DNA of 20,642 bases. Origin: an uncultured Christensenellaceae bacterium (lineage in GTDB: Bacteria > Bacillota > Clostridia > Christensenellales > Borkfalkiaceae). The notes beneath the pieces were generated by a model. The model was not told the origin of the DNA. It did no database searches and was given only the letters and a program-made list of their open reading frames with translations. The stretch spans positions 87,526 through 108,167 of the forward strand of contig CAJUMW010000003.1 in assembly GCA_910587625.1 (NCBI GenBank), written 5' to 3'. Within the stretch, counting starts at the first letter, position 1. The number at the start of each line of letters is the position of its first letter. Positions 7,188-13,763 of this stretch are shown piece by piece. The translations under genes and the position numbers were made by a program.

Positions 7188-8141
7188 CTATTCAGCAAGC
7201 GACTTTGCGAGGTCGCTTATTTTCCTCATTCTGTGGTTAAGACAACTTTTTGAAATGTTAAGGCGTGCGGCAAGTTCCTGCATAGATGCATTTTTGTCTG
7301 CAAGTCGACACTCGGCCACGTCGAATAGGTGCTTATCCAGGCTTTGCAAACCTATCGTCTGCGCGATTATTTCAATACATTTAACTTGATTTACCGAAGC
7401 GGTAACTGTTTTATCGATATTTGAAACCGAGCAATTATTTATTCTGTTCGCATTGTTTTGCCTGTCTTTATATTCAACTACCCTGTTGAGCTTTTTAAGA
7501 CATTGATTACAGTCTATTAAATGCAGAATGTCCGAAATTACCGCTTTGCTTTTTATATAGACAACAGCCTTATCTTTACGCGAAACAAGTTTTGCAAGTA
7601 TCTCGAAGTCGCACAGCAATTCACAAAAATCACCTGCGGTAACTTTATTTGAAAATACTATTTCAAAGTGATAACCTGTTCTGCTGAACAATTCCTCATC
7701 AGGCAATGTACAGCTGCCTCCACCGAGAAATGCACCTTTTATATAGCCGATTTTACTTTTTTTACTTTGAAAAATTTTGTCGTCAATATTAAAAGTTAGC
7801 AAATTTACATCGGTATCCTGCTTGATTATTCCTATATTTTTTAATAAATCATCTGTTTTATTGTCAATGCATTCAAACGAAAGCTTGTCCTTACCGCTCA
7901 TAACGTCAAACTTCGCGCCGGAAACAGTGAGAGACAGTCCGTAATTTTCTTCAAGCATATTTAATATAAATTCGGCTGTACCCTCGTTTTCGGTAGTTAT
8001 TTCAAATCCAAATAATCCGTTTTTTGAAATGATACTTCCGTTTGTGCGAATAAATGCGGAAAGTAAAGATTTTCGCATTCCTTCATCGGTTACTGCCAAC
8101 GAGGTTATTTCATTTTTAATCTCTTCGGTAAAGTTTTGCAT
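7188..8141 (-). CDS. whiA: WhiA DNA-binding regulator
   Basis: WhiA is a conserved Gram-positive protein with a LAGLIDADG-homing-endonuclease-like N-terminal domain and a C-terminal helix-turn-helix. It controls sporulation septation in Streptomyces and influences cell division and chromosome segregation in Bacillus. The 317 residues match the family length. Recognisable parts are the N-terminal IKNEI and RTNGSI region, YIKGAFLGGGS near residue 133 and a C-terminal LFDVAECRLADKNASMQELA, then SKSCLNHRMRKI (HTH, about 265-312). Its ATG (8139-8141) overlaps the stop of the PHP gene as TAATG. Its own Shine-Dalgarno is weak (AAGG 13 bases upstream), so translation is probably coupled. The usual partners rapZ and yvcK are not beside it. 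Confidence 0.95.
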   Translation of the reverse strand: MQNFTEEIKNEITSLAVTDEGMRKSLLSAFIRTNGSIISKNGLFGFEITTENEGTAEFILNMLEENYGLSLTVSGAKFDVMSGKDKLSFECIDNKTDDLLKNIGIIKQDTDVNLLTFNIDDKIFQSKKSKIGYIKGAFLGGGSCTLPDEELFSRTGYHFEIVFSNKVTAGDFCELLCDFEILAKLVSRKDKAVVYIKSKAVISDILHLIDCNQCLKKLNRVVEYKDRQNNANRINNCSVSNIDKTVTASVNQVKCIEIIAQTIGLQSLDKHLFDVAECRLADKNASMQELAARLNISKSCLNHRMRKISDLAKSLAE

Positions 8142-8917
8142 TATAAATTTTTGACCTTATATTCTTTAAATCTAAAATTTGGAAGTCTGCCGTCGATATT
8201 GTCAATTTGCTCTAACGGAATTTTTGCGCTAGCAAGCAACTCCTCTGCAATTTTAGTATCTGCTACTCTGTCCTCGGAATGTGCGTCGGAATCAATTACA
8301 AATTTAACACCCGTTGCCGCCATCATATTTAGTTCTTCGGCAGAAATATGCCGTTTTTTTGTATTGATTTCAATATAAGTTCCATAATCGGCGCAACACT
8401 TTGCGACTTCTTCCAAATTACAATAACATTTGTAATTAATATGCGTAATAATATCAATGGGGTTGTTTTTTATTGCGTTTATATATGCTTTTGTTGTAGT
8501 ATCAATAACTTTTTGCGCAGGTACCCTACCAAGCTTGTACGCGATATAATTTTTAATCATAATATTTCGCATATCTGAAAAGGTTTTATATTTTAAAACT
8601 TCGTGAATGCCGCATAAATATATATCGAAATACTGTAAATCCTCTTTTCGCATATCGGTATCCCCATCAACAGAAATGAGGTTGCTTTCCATTCCCATAA
8701 GTACGTTTACACCCGTTAATTTTTCCGCTTCGATAATTTCATTGCGCAAATCTGTGAGATTTTTACGTTTTAAACCAAAAAGTAAGTGGTTAAATCCGTG
8801 GTCGGTAATTGCAATTTGCTTCAAATTATTTCGTTTTGCCGCCTTTGCATTTTCAAGAACAGTATTTTTTCCGTGTGAGTACGGTGTATGAGTATGATAA
8901 TCAGCTGTCAAAATCAT
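8141..8917 (-). CDS. PHP-domain phosphoesterase (YcdX/histidinol-phosphatase-like)
   Basis: This is a stand-alone PHP metallophosphoesterase of 258 residues. The trinuclear metal site is nearly complete: DYHTHTPYSHG (6-16; H8, H10, H15), TDHG (38-41; D39, H40), E77, H105 in GIHE, H159 in ITHINY, and DSDAH (209-213; D211, H213). PHP proteins of this kind hydrolyse phosphomonoesters. The substrate here is unknown, and histidinol phosphatase is unlikely without his genes nearby. ATG 8915-8917 is chosen because AGGTG lies 7 bases before it; a GTG three codons upstream (8926) is inside that ribosome binding site. The start lies within the last 17 bases of murB, and the stop overlaps the whiA start, so murB, this gene and whiA form a tightly coupled operon. 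Confidence 0.88.
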   Translation of the reverse strand: MILTADYHTHTPYSHGKNTVLENAKAAKRNNLKQIAITDHGFNHLLFGLKRKNLTDLRNEIIEAEKLTGVNVLMGMESNLISVDGDTDMRKEDLQYFDIYLCGIHEVLKYKTFSDMRNIMIKNYIAYKLGRVPAQKVIDTTTKAYINAIKNNPIDIITHINYKCYCNLEEVAKCCADYGTYIEINTKKRHISAEELNMMAATGVKFVIDSDAHSEDRVADTKIAEELLASAKIPLEQIDNIDGRLPNFRFKEYKVKNL

Positions 8918-9794
8918 TAAATTCACCTATGTAAACGACTTCCTCTTCAAGTAAAACACCGAATTTTTCAAAAACTTTGTGCTTAACTTGCTTTATAAGC
9001 GTATAAATATCCTGTGCTCGGTTTCCGTAATTTATAATAAAATTAGCATGATTTGTGCTAATTTTTGCGCAGCCGAAGCTGTATCCCTTTAACCCCGCTT
9101 CGTCAATAAGTTTGCCTGCGCTAAATCCTACAGGATTTTTAAACACACAACCGCAGCTTTTACCTTCAGGCTGCGTTATTCTGGATTGACGAAACTTTTC
9201 AATGCTCTGTTTAACTTCGTCCGACGTCGAGTAATTAATTTTCAATAAAATACTTGTTACTACAGCATTTATGTTACGCATAGTACTATGCTTATTTGAG
9301 AAATTGCAATTTTCGTTTGATAAATCAATAAAATTGCCGTCATAAAGGCGAACAGATTCAACATTGTTTTCAAGATGAAAAGAATTTACGCCACCGTTCA
9401 TACAAGTAAGACCGCCAATTGTTGCCGGAATCCCGACAAGATATTCAAGTCCCCCAAAACCATACTTTAAACAAAAACTTAAAATCGAAGCCGACGACGT
9501 GCCGCTAAGACAGCGAATATTATTGCCCTCTGCGTAAATGCCGCACATATATTTTGTACATATTACAGCTCCGTCAAACATATTATCTGAAGCTAAAATA
9601 TTTGATCCGTTGCCTAATATAATATATTTTTCAAAATTTGATTTAACAAAATCAAATACAACGGCTGCTTCTTCTTCGGTTTTCGGGAAATAGGCTATCT
9701 TTGCCGAACCGCCAAGCCCGTATGTTGTGTGATTTGAAAATTTGAAGTTGCTTTGACTTTGTATGTTCTCAATTGCTGTTTTATTCGAGTACAA
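8901..9794 (-). CDS. murB: UDP-N-acetylenolpyruvoylglucosamine reductase (MurB)
   Basis: MurB is the cytoplasmic flavoenzyme that reduces UDP-GlcNAc-enolpyruvate to UDP-MurNAc for peptidoglycan. Its 297 residues fit the short Gram-positive type. Features: HTTYGLGG (22-29), FAD loop LGNGSNIL (60-67), GIPATIGG (121-128), SCGCVFKNP (213-221) with Cys216 where E. coli has the catalytic serine (a variant known in other MurB proteins), and C-terminal LLEEEV with the acid E283. The Tyr-Arg-x-Ser motif (FGYRDS in E. coli) is FSNKHS at 165-170, so Tyr and Arg are replaced by Asn and Lys. The start is TTG 9792-9794, supported by AAGAGG 6 bases upstream; the next in-frame ATG is at residue 72, too late. 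It follows the solute-binding-like gene by 43 bases without a terminator. Confidence 0.92.
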   Translation of the reverse strand: MYSNKTAIENIQSQSNFKFSNHTTYGLGGSAKIAYFPKTEEEAAVVFDFVKSNFEKYIILGNGSNILASDNMFDGAVICTKYMCGIYAEGNNIRCLSGTSSASILSFCLKYGFGGLEYLVGIPATIGGLTCMNGGVNSFHLENNVESVRLYDGNFIDLSNENCNFSNKHSTMRNINAVVTSILLKINYSTSDEVKQSIEKFRQSRITQPEGKSCGCVFKNPVGFSAGKLIDEAGLKGYSFGCAKISTNHANFIINYGNRAQDIYTLIKQVKHKVFEKFGVLLEEEVVYIGEFNDFDS

Positions 9795-9837
9795 ACTTTA
9801 CCTCTTATATAATACCATTTTTTTTTATTTTTTACAA

Positions 9838-10749
9838 TTATTTAAGTAATTTTTTCAGTTTATTTTCGTCACAATTTATTAATGCGCTACTTATTTCGTT
9901 TTTTATACTCTCGGAAATCGGACTGATAAGCTTGTATTCATATGTTATACTTTCCATTATACTCATTTCGTCACTATAAAGCTTACTGCTGCCCGAAAAT
10001 AATCCTATCTTACTCAAGTTGTCCTTGTTGTCTATCAAATAATCGATAAATTCATTTGCAATTTTTTTCTTTTTAGCGCTTTTGCAAATTACGGAAATAT
10101 TTTGGTACAAATCGTTAAAAATAGTTATCGGCTTTACGGAAAACACCTCTTCTCTTGTTTTTAAACGCATTATGTCACGCTGTGTCCCTAATAAATATTT
10201 GAATTTTCCGCTAATTAATTTTACATACGCACCTGTGGGTTTATCTACTGTTGCGCCGTTTAAGCCACAAAAAAGTGTAGCTGCCTGAACAAAATTGTCA
10301 ATTCCTGCGTTAATAATAGTATTATCCTTTGAAACATCTGAAAAGTCCGCATTTTCACCCAATGTCAACAGACAGTAGCCTCCGTTGCACCATGTCTTAT
10401 ATCCGTCTATTAAATTTTCAATGCCGTAAAACCCTGCTCCGTATGAAATTAGGTCGGGAACCTTTCCGTCGCATATATTTAGTCTTGCCGCGTTTGCATT
10501 TAATGATATAACTGTAATTATGCAGTTTTCGTTTCTTGAAAACTTGTTAGCAATATTTTGCAAATATGTGGCGCGAGAGCCTTTGCCTCCTTCAAAGCTG
10601 TCAATCTGCCAAAGTGTAAAAACTTCCTTTTCTCCTTCGGCTGACGCGCTTTTATTTAGATTAAGCGCAAAAATCGGCGCAGATATAAGTACGCATGCGC
10701 AAACTATAAAAAAGAATATCCGTTTTATGAAATTTTTTATTTTAATCAT
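9838..10749 (-). CDS. Secreted solute-binding-protein-like protein, orphan
   Basis: This is a 303-residue exported protein. The N-terminus has basic residues, a hydrophobic core at 11-29 and an ASA signal-peptidase I site (35-37). There is no convincing lipobox. Mature residues beginning FTLWQIDSFEGGKGSRA and later LLGTQRDIMRL and FNDLYQNISVI resemble extracellular solute-binding proteins (type 1) of Clostridia. Those are usually over 400 residues and serve ABC sugar importers. No permease or ATPase gene is near, and the protein lies upstream of murB. Whether it binds a ligand is unknown. The ATG at 10747-10749 has no Shine-Dalgarno sequence, and a stop lies five codons upstream. A TACAAT box 8 bases before the ATG could make it leaderless, but its -35 is poor. 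Confidence 0.7.
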   Translation of the reverse strand: MIKIKNFIKRIFFFIVCACVLISAPIFALNLNKSASAEGEKEVFTLWQIDSFEGGKGSRATYLQNIANKFSRNENCIITVISLNANAARLNICDGKVPDLISYGAGFYGIENLIDGYKTWCNGGYCLLTLGENADFSDVSKDNTIINAGIDNFVQAATLFCGLNGATVDKPTGAYVKLISGKFKYLLGTQRDIMRLKTREEVFSVKPITIFNDLYQNISVICKSAKKKKIANEFIDYLIDNKDNLSKIGLFSGSSKLYSDEMSIMESITYEYKLISPISESIKNEISSALINCDENKLKKLLK

Positions 10750-10785
10750 ATAATATTGTATTTATGTAAACGCCCGAAAATACAT

Positions 10786-10883
10786 TGGGGAGTACTCATA
10801 TTTTGAATACTCCCCACGTTCACTCTATAAAACGCTCCGAAAGCGTTCTAAAAAGTGAACAATATATATAAAGCGCTGCGCTT
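10786..10883. repeat. Cluster of three palindromes, possible REP/MITE-like or regulatory element
   Basis: In the 206-base gap between the secreted protein gene and yebC there are three inverted repeats in a row. TGGGGAGTA (10786-10794) pairs with TACTCCCCA (10808-10816). GTTCACT (10818-10824) pairs with AGTGAAC (10854-10860) and encloses AACGCT (10831-10836) with AGCGTT (10842-10847). AAGCG (10871-10875) pairs with CGCTT (10879-10883). None has a T-run like a terminator. No coding frame or known RNA family is recognised. It could be a short dispersed repeat, an operator or a structured leader of the downstream gene. Confidence 0.55.
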
Positions 10884-10919
10884 GTAAAAATATGTTGTGC
10901 CTATTTCAAATTTTTATAC

Positions 10920-10950
10920 AAAAAAGACGGCTAATTTTTAAGCCGTCTTT
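10920..10950 (-). terminator. Intrinsic terminator after yebC
   Basis: GACGGCT (10926-10932) pairs with AGCCGTC (10941-10947), flanked by complementary A and T runs. On the minus strand the stem ends in six Ts. It lies just after the yebC stop codon and closes the thrS-to-yebC gene run. The flanking runs would let it act on the plus strand too. Confidence 0.88.
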
Positions 10951-10955
10951 TTTAA

Positions 10956-11690
10956 TTATTCTTCTTCGTCGGGTAATTCAACGTTATGGTAAATATCCTG
11001 AACATCGTCTAGCTCGTTAAGTTTATCAAGCATTTTGTTAAATGTTTCAAGTTTTTCCGAGTCGAGCGTAATATAATTTTGAGGTATCATCTTTATTTCC
11101 GCTTCAAGGAAGGTTAAATTCTTATCCTCAAAATATTTTCTTGCCTGCGACCATTTTTCAGGGGTTGTGAAAACCTCGTAAACGTCGTCGCTGACAACAT
11201 AATCTTCTGCTTCCGCTTCAAGACAGTATTCCATTATAGTGTCCTCGTCAAGCGCCGCCGTTCTTTCTATAACAAACACGCCTTTATTGTCAAACATATA
11301 GGACACGCAACCCGTATTGCCCATCTGACCGCCGTTTTTACCCATAGTTGAACGGATATCTCCGGCAGTTCTGTTCACGTTATCGGTGAGCGTTTTGATA
11401 ATTACCGCCGAACCGCCAATGCCGTAGCCTTCATAGGTAAGCTCTTTATAGTCCTTGTCCCCCAACTCGCCCGCTGCTTTCGCTATGCAGCGCTTGATAT
11501 TGTCGTTGGGCATATTTGCCGCCTTTGCCTTTGCAATGACGTCAGCTAGCTTAGAGTTCGTATCAGGGTTGGGATTGCCCTTAGCGGCAACGGCAAGCTC
11601 TCTGCCTATTTTAGTAAATACTGCTGCACGAGCAGCGTCCGTCTTACCCTTTTTTGCCTGTATATTGTGCCATTTTGAATGTCCTGACAT
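10956..11690 (-). CDS. yebC: YebC/TACO1-family protein
   Basis: The 244-residue protein belongs to the YebC/PmpR/TACO1 family. It was long annotated as a transcriptional regulator, and recent work ties it to relief of ribosome stalling at proline stretches. The N-terminus MSGHSKWHNIQAKKGKTDA is the family signature, followed by FTKIGRELAVAAK, NMPNDNIKRCI, YEGYGIGG (near 95-102) and GGQMGNTGCVSYMF. The C-terminus is acidic (PDEEE). ATG 11688-11690 follows GAGG with a 9-base gap and lies 3 bases after the stop of the rRNA methyltransferase gene, so the two are co-transcribed. A terminator follows. Length and motifs are complete. Confidence 0.95.
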   Translation of the reverse strand: MSGHSKWHNIQAKKGKTDAARAAVFTKIGRELAVAAKGNPNPDTNSKLADVIAKAKAANMPNDNIKRCIAKAAGELGDKDYKELTYEGYGIGGSAVIIKTLTDNVNRTAGDIRSTMGKNGGQMGNTGCVSYMFDNKGVFVIERTAALDEDTIMEYCLEAEAEDYVVSDDVYEVFTTPEKWSQARKYFEDKNLTFLEAEIKMIPQNYITLDSEKLETFNKMLDKLNELDDVQDIYHNVELPDEEE

Positions 11691-11693
11691 ACT

Positions 11694-12428
11694 TTATAAC
11701 CTCTTTAAACCGTATTTTAATTGATACATAGCGATTCCTGCCGAAACAGCCGCATTCAAGCTTTCGCAACTGCTCTGCATGGGAATTCTAATTTTATATT
11801 CAGCCAAATCCAATAATTCATCAGCAATACCACCGCCCTCGTTGCCTATACAAAGACAATATTTATCAGGCGGTGTAAAATTGAAAATATCGTTTCCGTC
11901 CATATCTGCGCAAACAATGGGAACTCCGCCTAAAACAGATAAAATTTCCTCGCGTGTACCTGTATATATTTTTACAAAGAAAATTCCGCTCATACTTGCC
12001 CTGACCGCCTTGGGTGAGTAGGGGTCGGTACAGTTTATAAGATAAATTTCGCTATATCCCGCTGCATTTGCAGTGCGTATTATAGTTCCCAAATTGCCCG
12101 GATCTTGCAGACAATCCAACAGAATACAGCTATTTTCCGGCGATTTAAGCTTAAAATTTGGAATTTTTACTACAGCAAGCGCGCCTTGCGGCGTTTTTTC
12201 TGTAGAAAGACTTTCAAATACGCTTTCAGAAACGACTATCGGGTTATTAAACTCATTTTCAAACCTTTCTATGCAGACGATAAACTGTATTTCACAGCCT
12301 GCCCGAATACATTCCTTTACAGGCTTGATGCCGTCGACAATGTATAAGCCCGAAATTTTTCTATACTTTTTGTCGTTGAGTTTTGAAATTTCCTTTATAG
12401 TAGGATTTGATTTTGACGTAATTACCAT
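11694..12428 (-). CDS. TrmH/SpoU-family RNA 2'-O-methyltransferase (RlmB-like)
   Basis: This SPOUT-class methyltransferase uses S-adenosylmethionine to methylate ribose 2'-OH in rRNA or tRNA. It has 244 residues. The N-terminal substrate-binding domain starts TSKSNPTIKEI and contains YIVDGIKPVKE (29-39). The knotted catalytic domain shows motif 1 LDCLQDPGNLGTIIRTA (104-120), motif 2 CIGNEGGGI (193-201) and motif 3 PMQSSCESLNAAVS (216-229). The start is ATG 12426-12428. An upstream in-frame TTG lies inside the rplT terminator stem and is rejected. No proper Shine-Dalgarno site is seen before the ATG. The gene follows rplT, as in many Firmicutes, so a 23S rRNA target is likely; the exact nucleotide cannot be told. 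Confidence 0.9.
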   Translation of the reverse strand: MVITSKSNPTIKEISKLNDKKYRKISGLYIVDGIKPVKECIRAGCEIQFIVCIERFENEFNNPIVVSESVFESLSTEKTPQGALAVVKIPNFKLKSPENSCILLDCLQDPGNLGTIIRTANAAGYSEIYLINCTDPYSPKAVRASMSGIFFVKIYTGTREEILSVLGGVPIVCADMDGNDIFNFTPPDKYCLCIGNEGGGIADELLDLAEYKIRIPMQSSCESLNAAVSAGIAMYQLKYGLKRL

Positions 12429-12430
12429 AT

Positions 12431-12459
12431 AAAAAATTAAGCCTTTATTCAAGGCTTAA
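12431..12459 (-). terminator. Intrinsic terminator after rplT
   Basis: TTAAGCCTT (12437-12445) and AAGGCTTAA (12451-12459) form a 9-base-pair stem with a 5-base loop. A run of six Ts follows on the minus strand (complement of 12431-12436). It stands directly before the ATG of the methyltransferase gene, so that gene depends on read-through or an unseen promoter. Confidence 0.85.
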
Positions 12460-12466
12460 AATTTGA

Positions 12467-12817
12467 TTATAATGCTTTTTTAGCCTGTTCTGCAAGCGAT
12501 GCAAAAGCCGTAGCGTCGTTAACCGCTATGTCTGCAAGTACCTTTCTGTTGAGATTGATACCGGCAACTTTAAGACCGTGCATAAACTTGGAATAGGAAA
12601 GTCCGTTGATTCTTGCCGCTGCGTTGATACGAGCAATCCAAAGGCTGCGCATATCGCGCTTTCTAAGCTTTCTGCCGATATAAGCGTAGTTCAACGACTT
12701 CATTACAGCTTCGCGAGCGATTCTGTAAGACTTTGATTTATTGCCAAAATAGCCCTTTGCAAGGCGGAAAATCTTTCTGCGTTTCTTTAACGCGTTTACT
12801 GTTCTTTTAATACGCAT
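12467..12817 (-). CDS. rplT: Ribosomal protein bL20
   Basis: bL20 is an early-assembly protein of the large ribosomal subunit. In Bacillus it also represses its own operon by binding the infC leader. The 116 residues are the standard length. The N-terminus MRIKRTVNALKKRRKIF and the segment KLRKRDMRSLWIARINAAAR are characteristic, and the protein is highly basic. ATG 12815-12817 is preceded by GGGAGG with an 8-base gap, 15 bases after the rpmI stop. It is the last ribosomal gene of infC-rpmI-rplT and is followed by a terminator. Confidence 0.98.
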   Translation of the reverse strand: MRIKRTVNALKKRRKIFRLAKGYFGNKSKSYRIAREAVMKSLNYAYIGRKLRKRDMRSLWIARINAAARINGLSYSKFMHGLKVAGINLNRKVLADIAVNDATAFASLAEQAKKAL

Positions 12818-12832
12818 TTATATGTCCTCCCG

Positions 12833-13033
12833 TTAAGCCTTATAGGGAATCATTGATTTAACTGTTGATTCCTGTGTAGTCGAAACAAGCGTATTCTGAC
12901 GCAAATTTCTCTTTCTCTTTCTGTTTTTAGTTTCAGCCTTATGGTTTTTACCGCCGTGAGGTCTCTTTACCTTACCGCTCGAAGTAAGCCAAAAACGCTT
13001 TTTAGTGCCGCTGTGTGATTTCTGCTTGGGCAT
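12833..13033 (-). CDS. rpmI: Ribosomal protein bL35
   Basis: bL35 is a small basic large-subunit protein of 66 residues, the usual length. It begins MPKQKSHSGTKKRFWLTSSG and ends in an IPYKA tail. The start is ATG 13031-13033 with GGAGG 7 bases upstream. An in-frame TTG that overlaps the ribosome binding site is rejected. It lies 23 bases after infC and 15 before rplT, the conserved order. Confidence 0.97.
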   Translation of the reverse strand: MPKQKSHSGTKKRFWLTSSGKVKRPHGGKNHKAETKNRKRKRNLRQNTLVSTTQESTVKSMIPYKA

Positions 13034-13056
13034 AAGTTTATCCTCCAAATTGAATT

Positions 13057-13584
13057 TTAATTTTTATCTGCCTTTATGGGCGAAAGCATCATTATAATCA
13101 TTCTGCCTTCGGTCGAGGGTTTTTTATCAAGCACGGCTTTACCGCCAAGCCCGTCAAAAAAGTCCTGCATAACCTTGACGCCCTGATAGGCACGGGCATT
13201 TTCACGCCCTTTCATTCTTATTGAAACCTTGACTTTGTTGCCTGATTCCAAGAACTTTAAACATTGTTTGGTTTTGACCGCTATATCTCCGACATCAATT
13301 GTCATTGAAAGCCTGATTTCTTTCAACTCCACGACCGTCTGATTTTTGCGGTTCTCCTTTTCGCGCTTTGACTGCTCGTACTTAAATTTGGAATAGTCCA
13401 TAATTTTACAAACGGGCGGAATTGCGTTCGGAGAAATTTTAACAAGGTCAAGCTCGGCTTCGTTTGCGAGTCGCTGCGCCTGAATGCTTGACATTACGCC
13501 GAGCATTGCGCCGTCTGCACCGATAACTCTTACTTCCTTATCGCGAATAGCTTCATTGACGGAATATAAGTCTTTTATAATCAT
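13057..13584 (-). CDS. infC: Translation initiation factor IF-3
   Basis: IF-3 binds the 30S subunit, keeps it apart from 50S and checks the start codon. The 175-residue length is typical. The N-domain has VNEAIRDKEVRVIG, and the linker is rich in Lys, Arg and Glu. The C-domain contains KEIRLSMTIDVGDIAVK and KVSIRMKGRENA. The ATG at 13582-13584 has GAGAGG only 3 bases before it, a short gap. The next codon, ATT, is at a 6-base gap and would resemble the AUU start known for infC in other bacteria, so the exact start is open by one codon. Expression is set by the leader and attenuator at 13604-13718. Confidence 0.97.
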   Translation of the reverse strand: MIIKDLYSVNEAIRDKEVRVIGADGAMLGVMSSIQAQRLANEAELDLVKISPNAIPPVCKIMDYSKFKYEQSKREKENRKNQTVVELKEIRLSMTIDVGDIAVKTKQCLKFLESGNKVKVSIRMKGRENARAYQGVKVMQDFFDGLGGKAVLDKKPSTEGRMIIMMLSPIKADKN

Positions 13585-13603
13585 TTACCTCTCAAATTAA
13601 TTG

Positions 13604-13635
13604 ACAAAAAATCGGGTTACGCAAAGTAACCCGAT
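13604..13635 (-). terminator. Leader attenuator (terminator) of infC-rpmI-rplT
   Basis: ATCGGGTTAC (13611-13620) and GTAACCCGAT (13626-13635) form a perfect 10-base-pair stem with a 5-base loop. On the minus strand a T-run follows (complement of 13606-13611). It stands between the operon promoter and the infC start, which is the arrangement of a transcription attenuator. Confidence 0.9.
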
Positions 13636-13718
13636 ATATGCAAGATTAAAATCTAACAATACATTATCTGCCGAACAAACACTTTCGTGCGGCGAAAGGG
13701 GGTAACCTTTGCTTAACA
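13636..13718 (-). promoter_or_regulatory. infC-rpmI-rplT autoregulatory leader (L20-leader type)
   Basis: Between the promoter and the attenuator the minus strand carries GCAAAGGTTACCCCC (13711-13697) and a hairpin CTTTCG/CGAAAG (13682-13687 with 13693-13698). The first segment can pair with the 5' arm and loop of the attenuator (GGGTTACTTTGC) through GCAAAG:CTTTGC and ACCC:GGGT. This would form an antiterminator. In Bacillus, L20 binds such a leader and favours termination. Assignment to the L20 leader class rests on position and on this switch, not on a model search. Confidence 0.7.
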
Positions 13719-13724
13719 ATAAAT

Positions 13725-13753
13725 ATATTATCAAACAATGAATTTTTTGTCAA
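13725..13753 (-). promoter_or_regulatory. Sigma-A promoter of infC-rpmI-rplT
   Basis: On the minus strand TTGACA (13753-13748), a 17-base spacer and TAATAT (13730-13725) lie directly after the thrS stop codon. The predicted start near 13718 gives a leader of about 135 bases. Confidence 0.88.
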
Positions 13754-13763
13754 ACGTTTTTAA

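Noticed and set aside
9809..9837. A possible murB promoter (minus strand TTGTAA, 17 bases with an A9 run, TATTAT)
   Set aside because: Spacing fits, but the predicted start falls within the AAGAGG site and would remove the ribosome binding site that supports the TTG start. The A-run is ordinary for AT-rich DNA, so I did not propose promoter phase variation.
10690..10749. Lipobox in the solute-binding-like protein (C17 or C19)
   Set aside because: The residues before both cysteines do not fit the lipobox well, and the hydrophobic core continues about ten residues past them. The ASA site at 35-37 is a better cleavage site.
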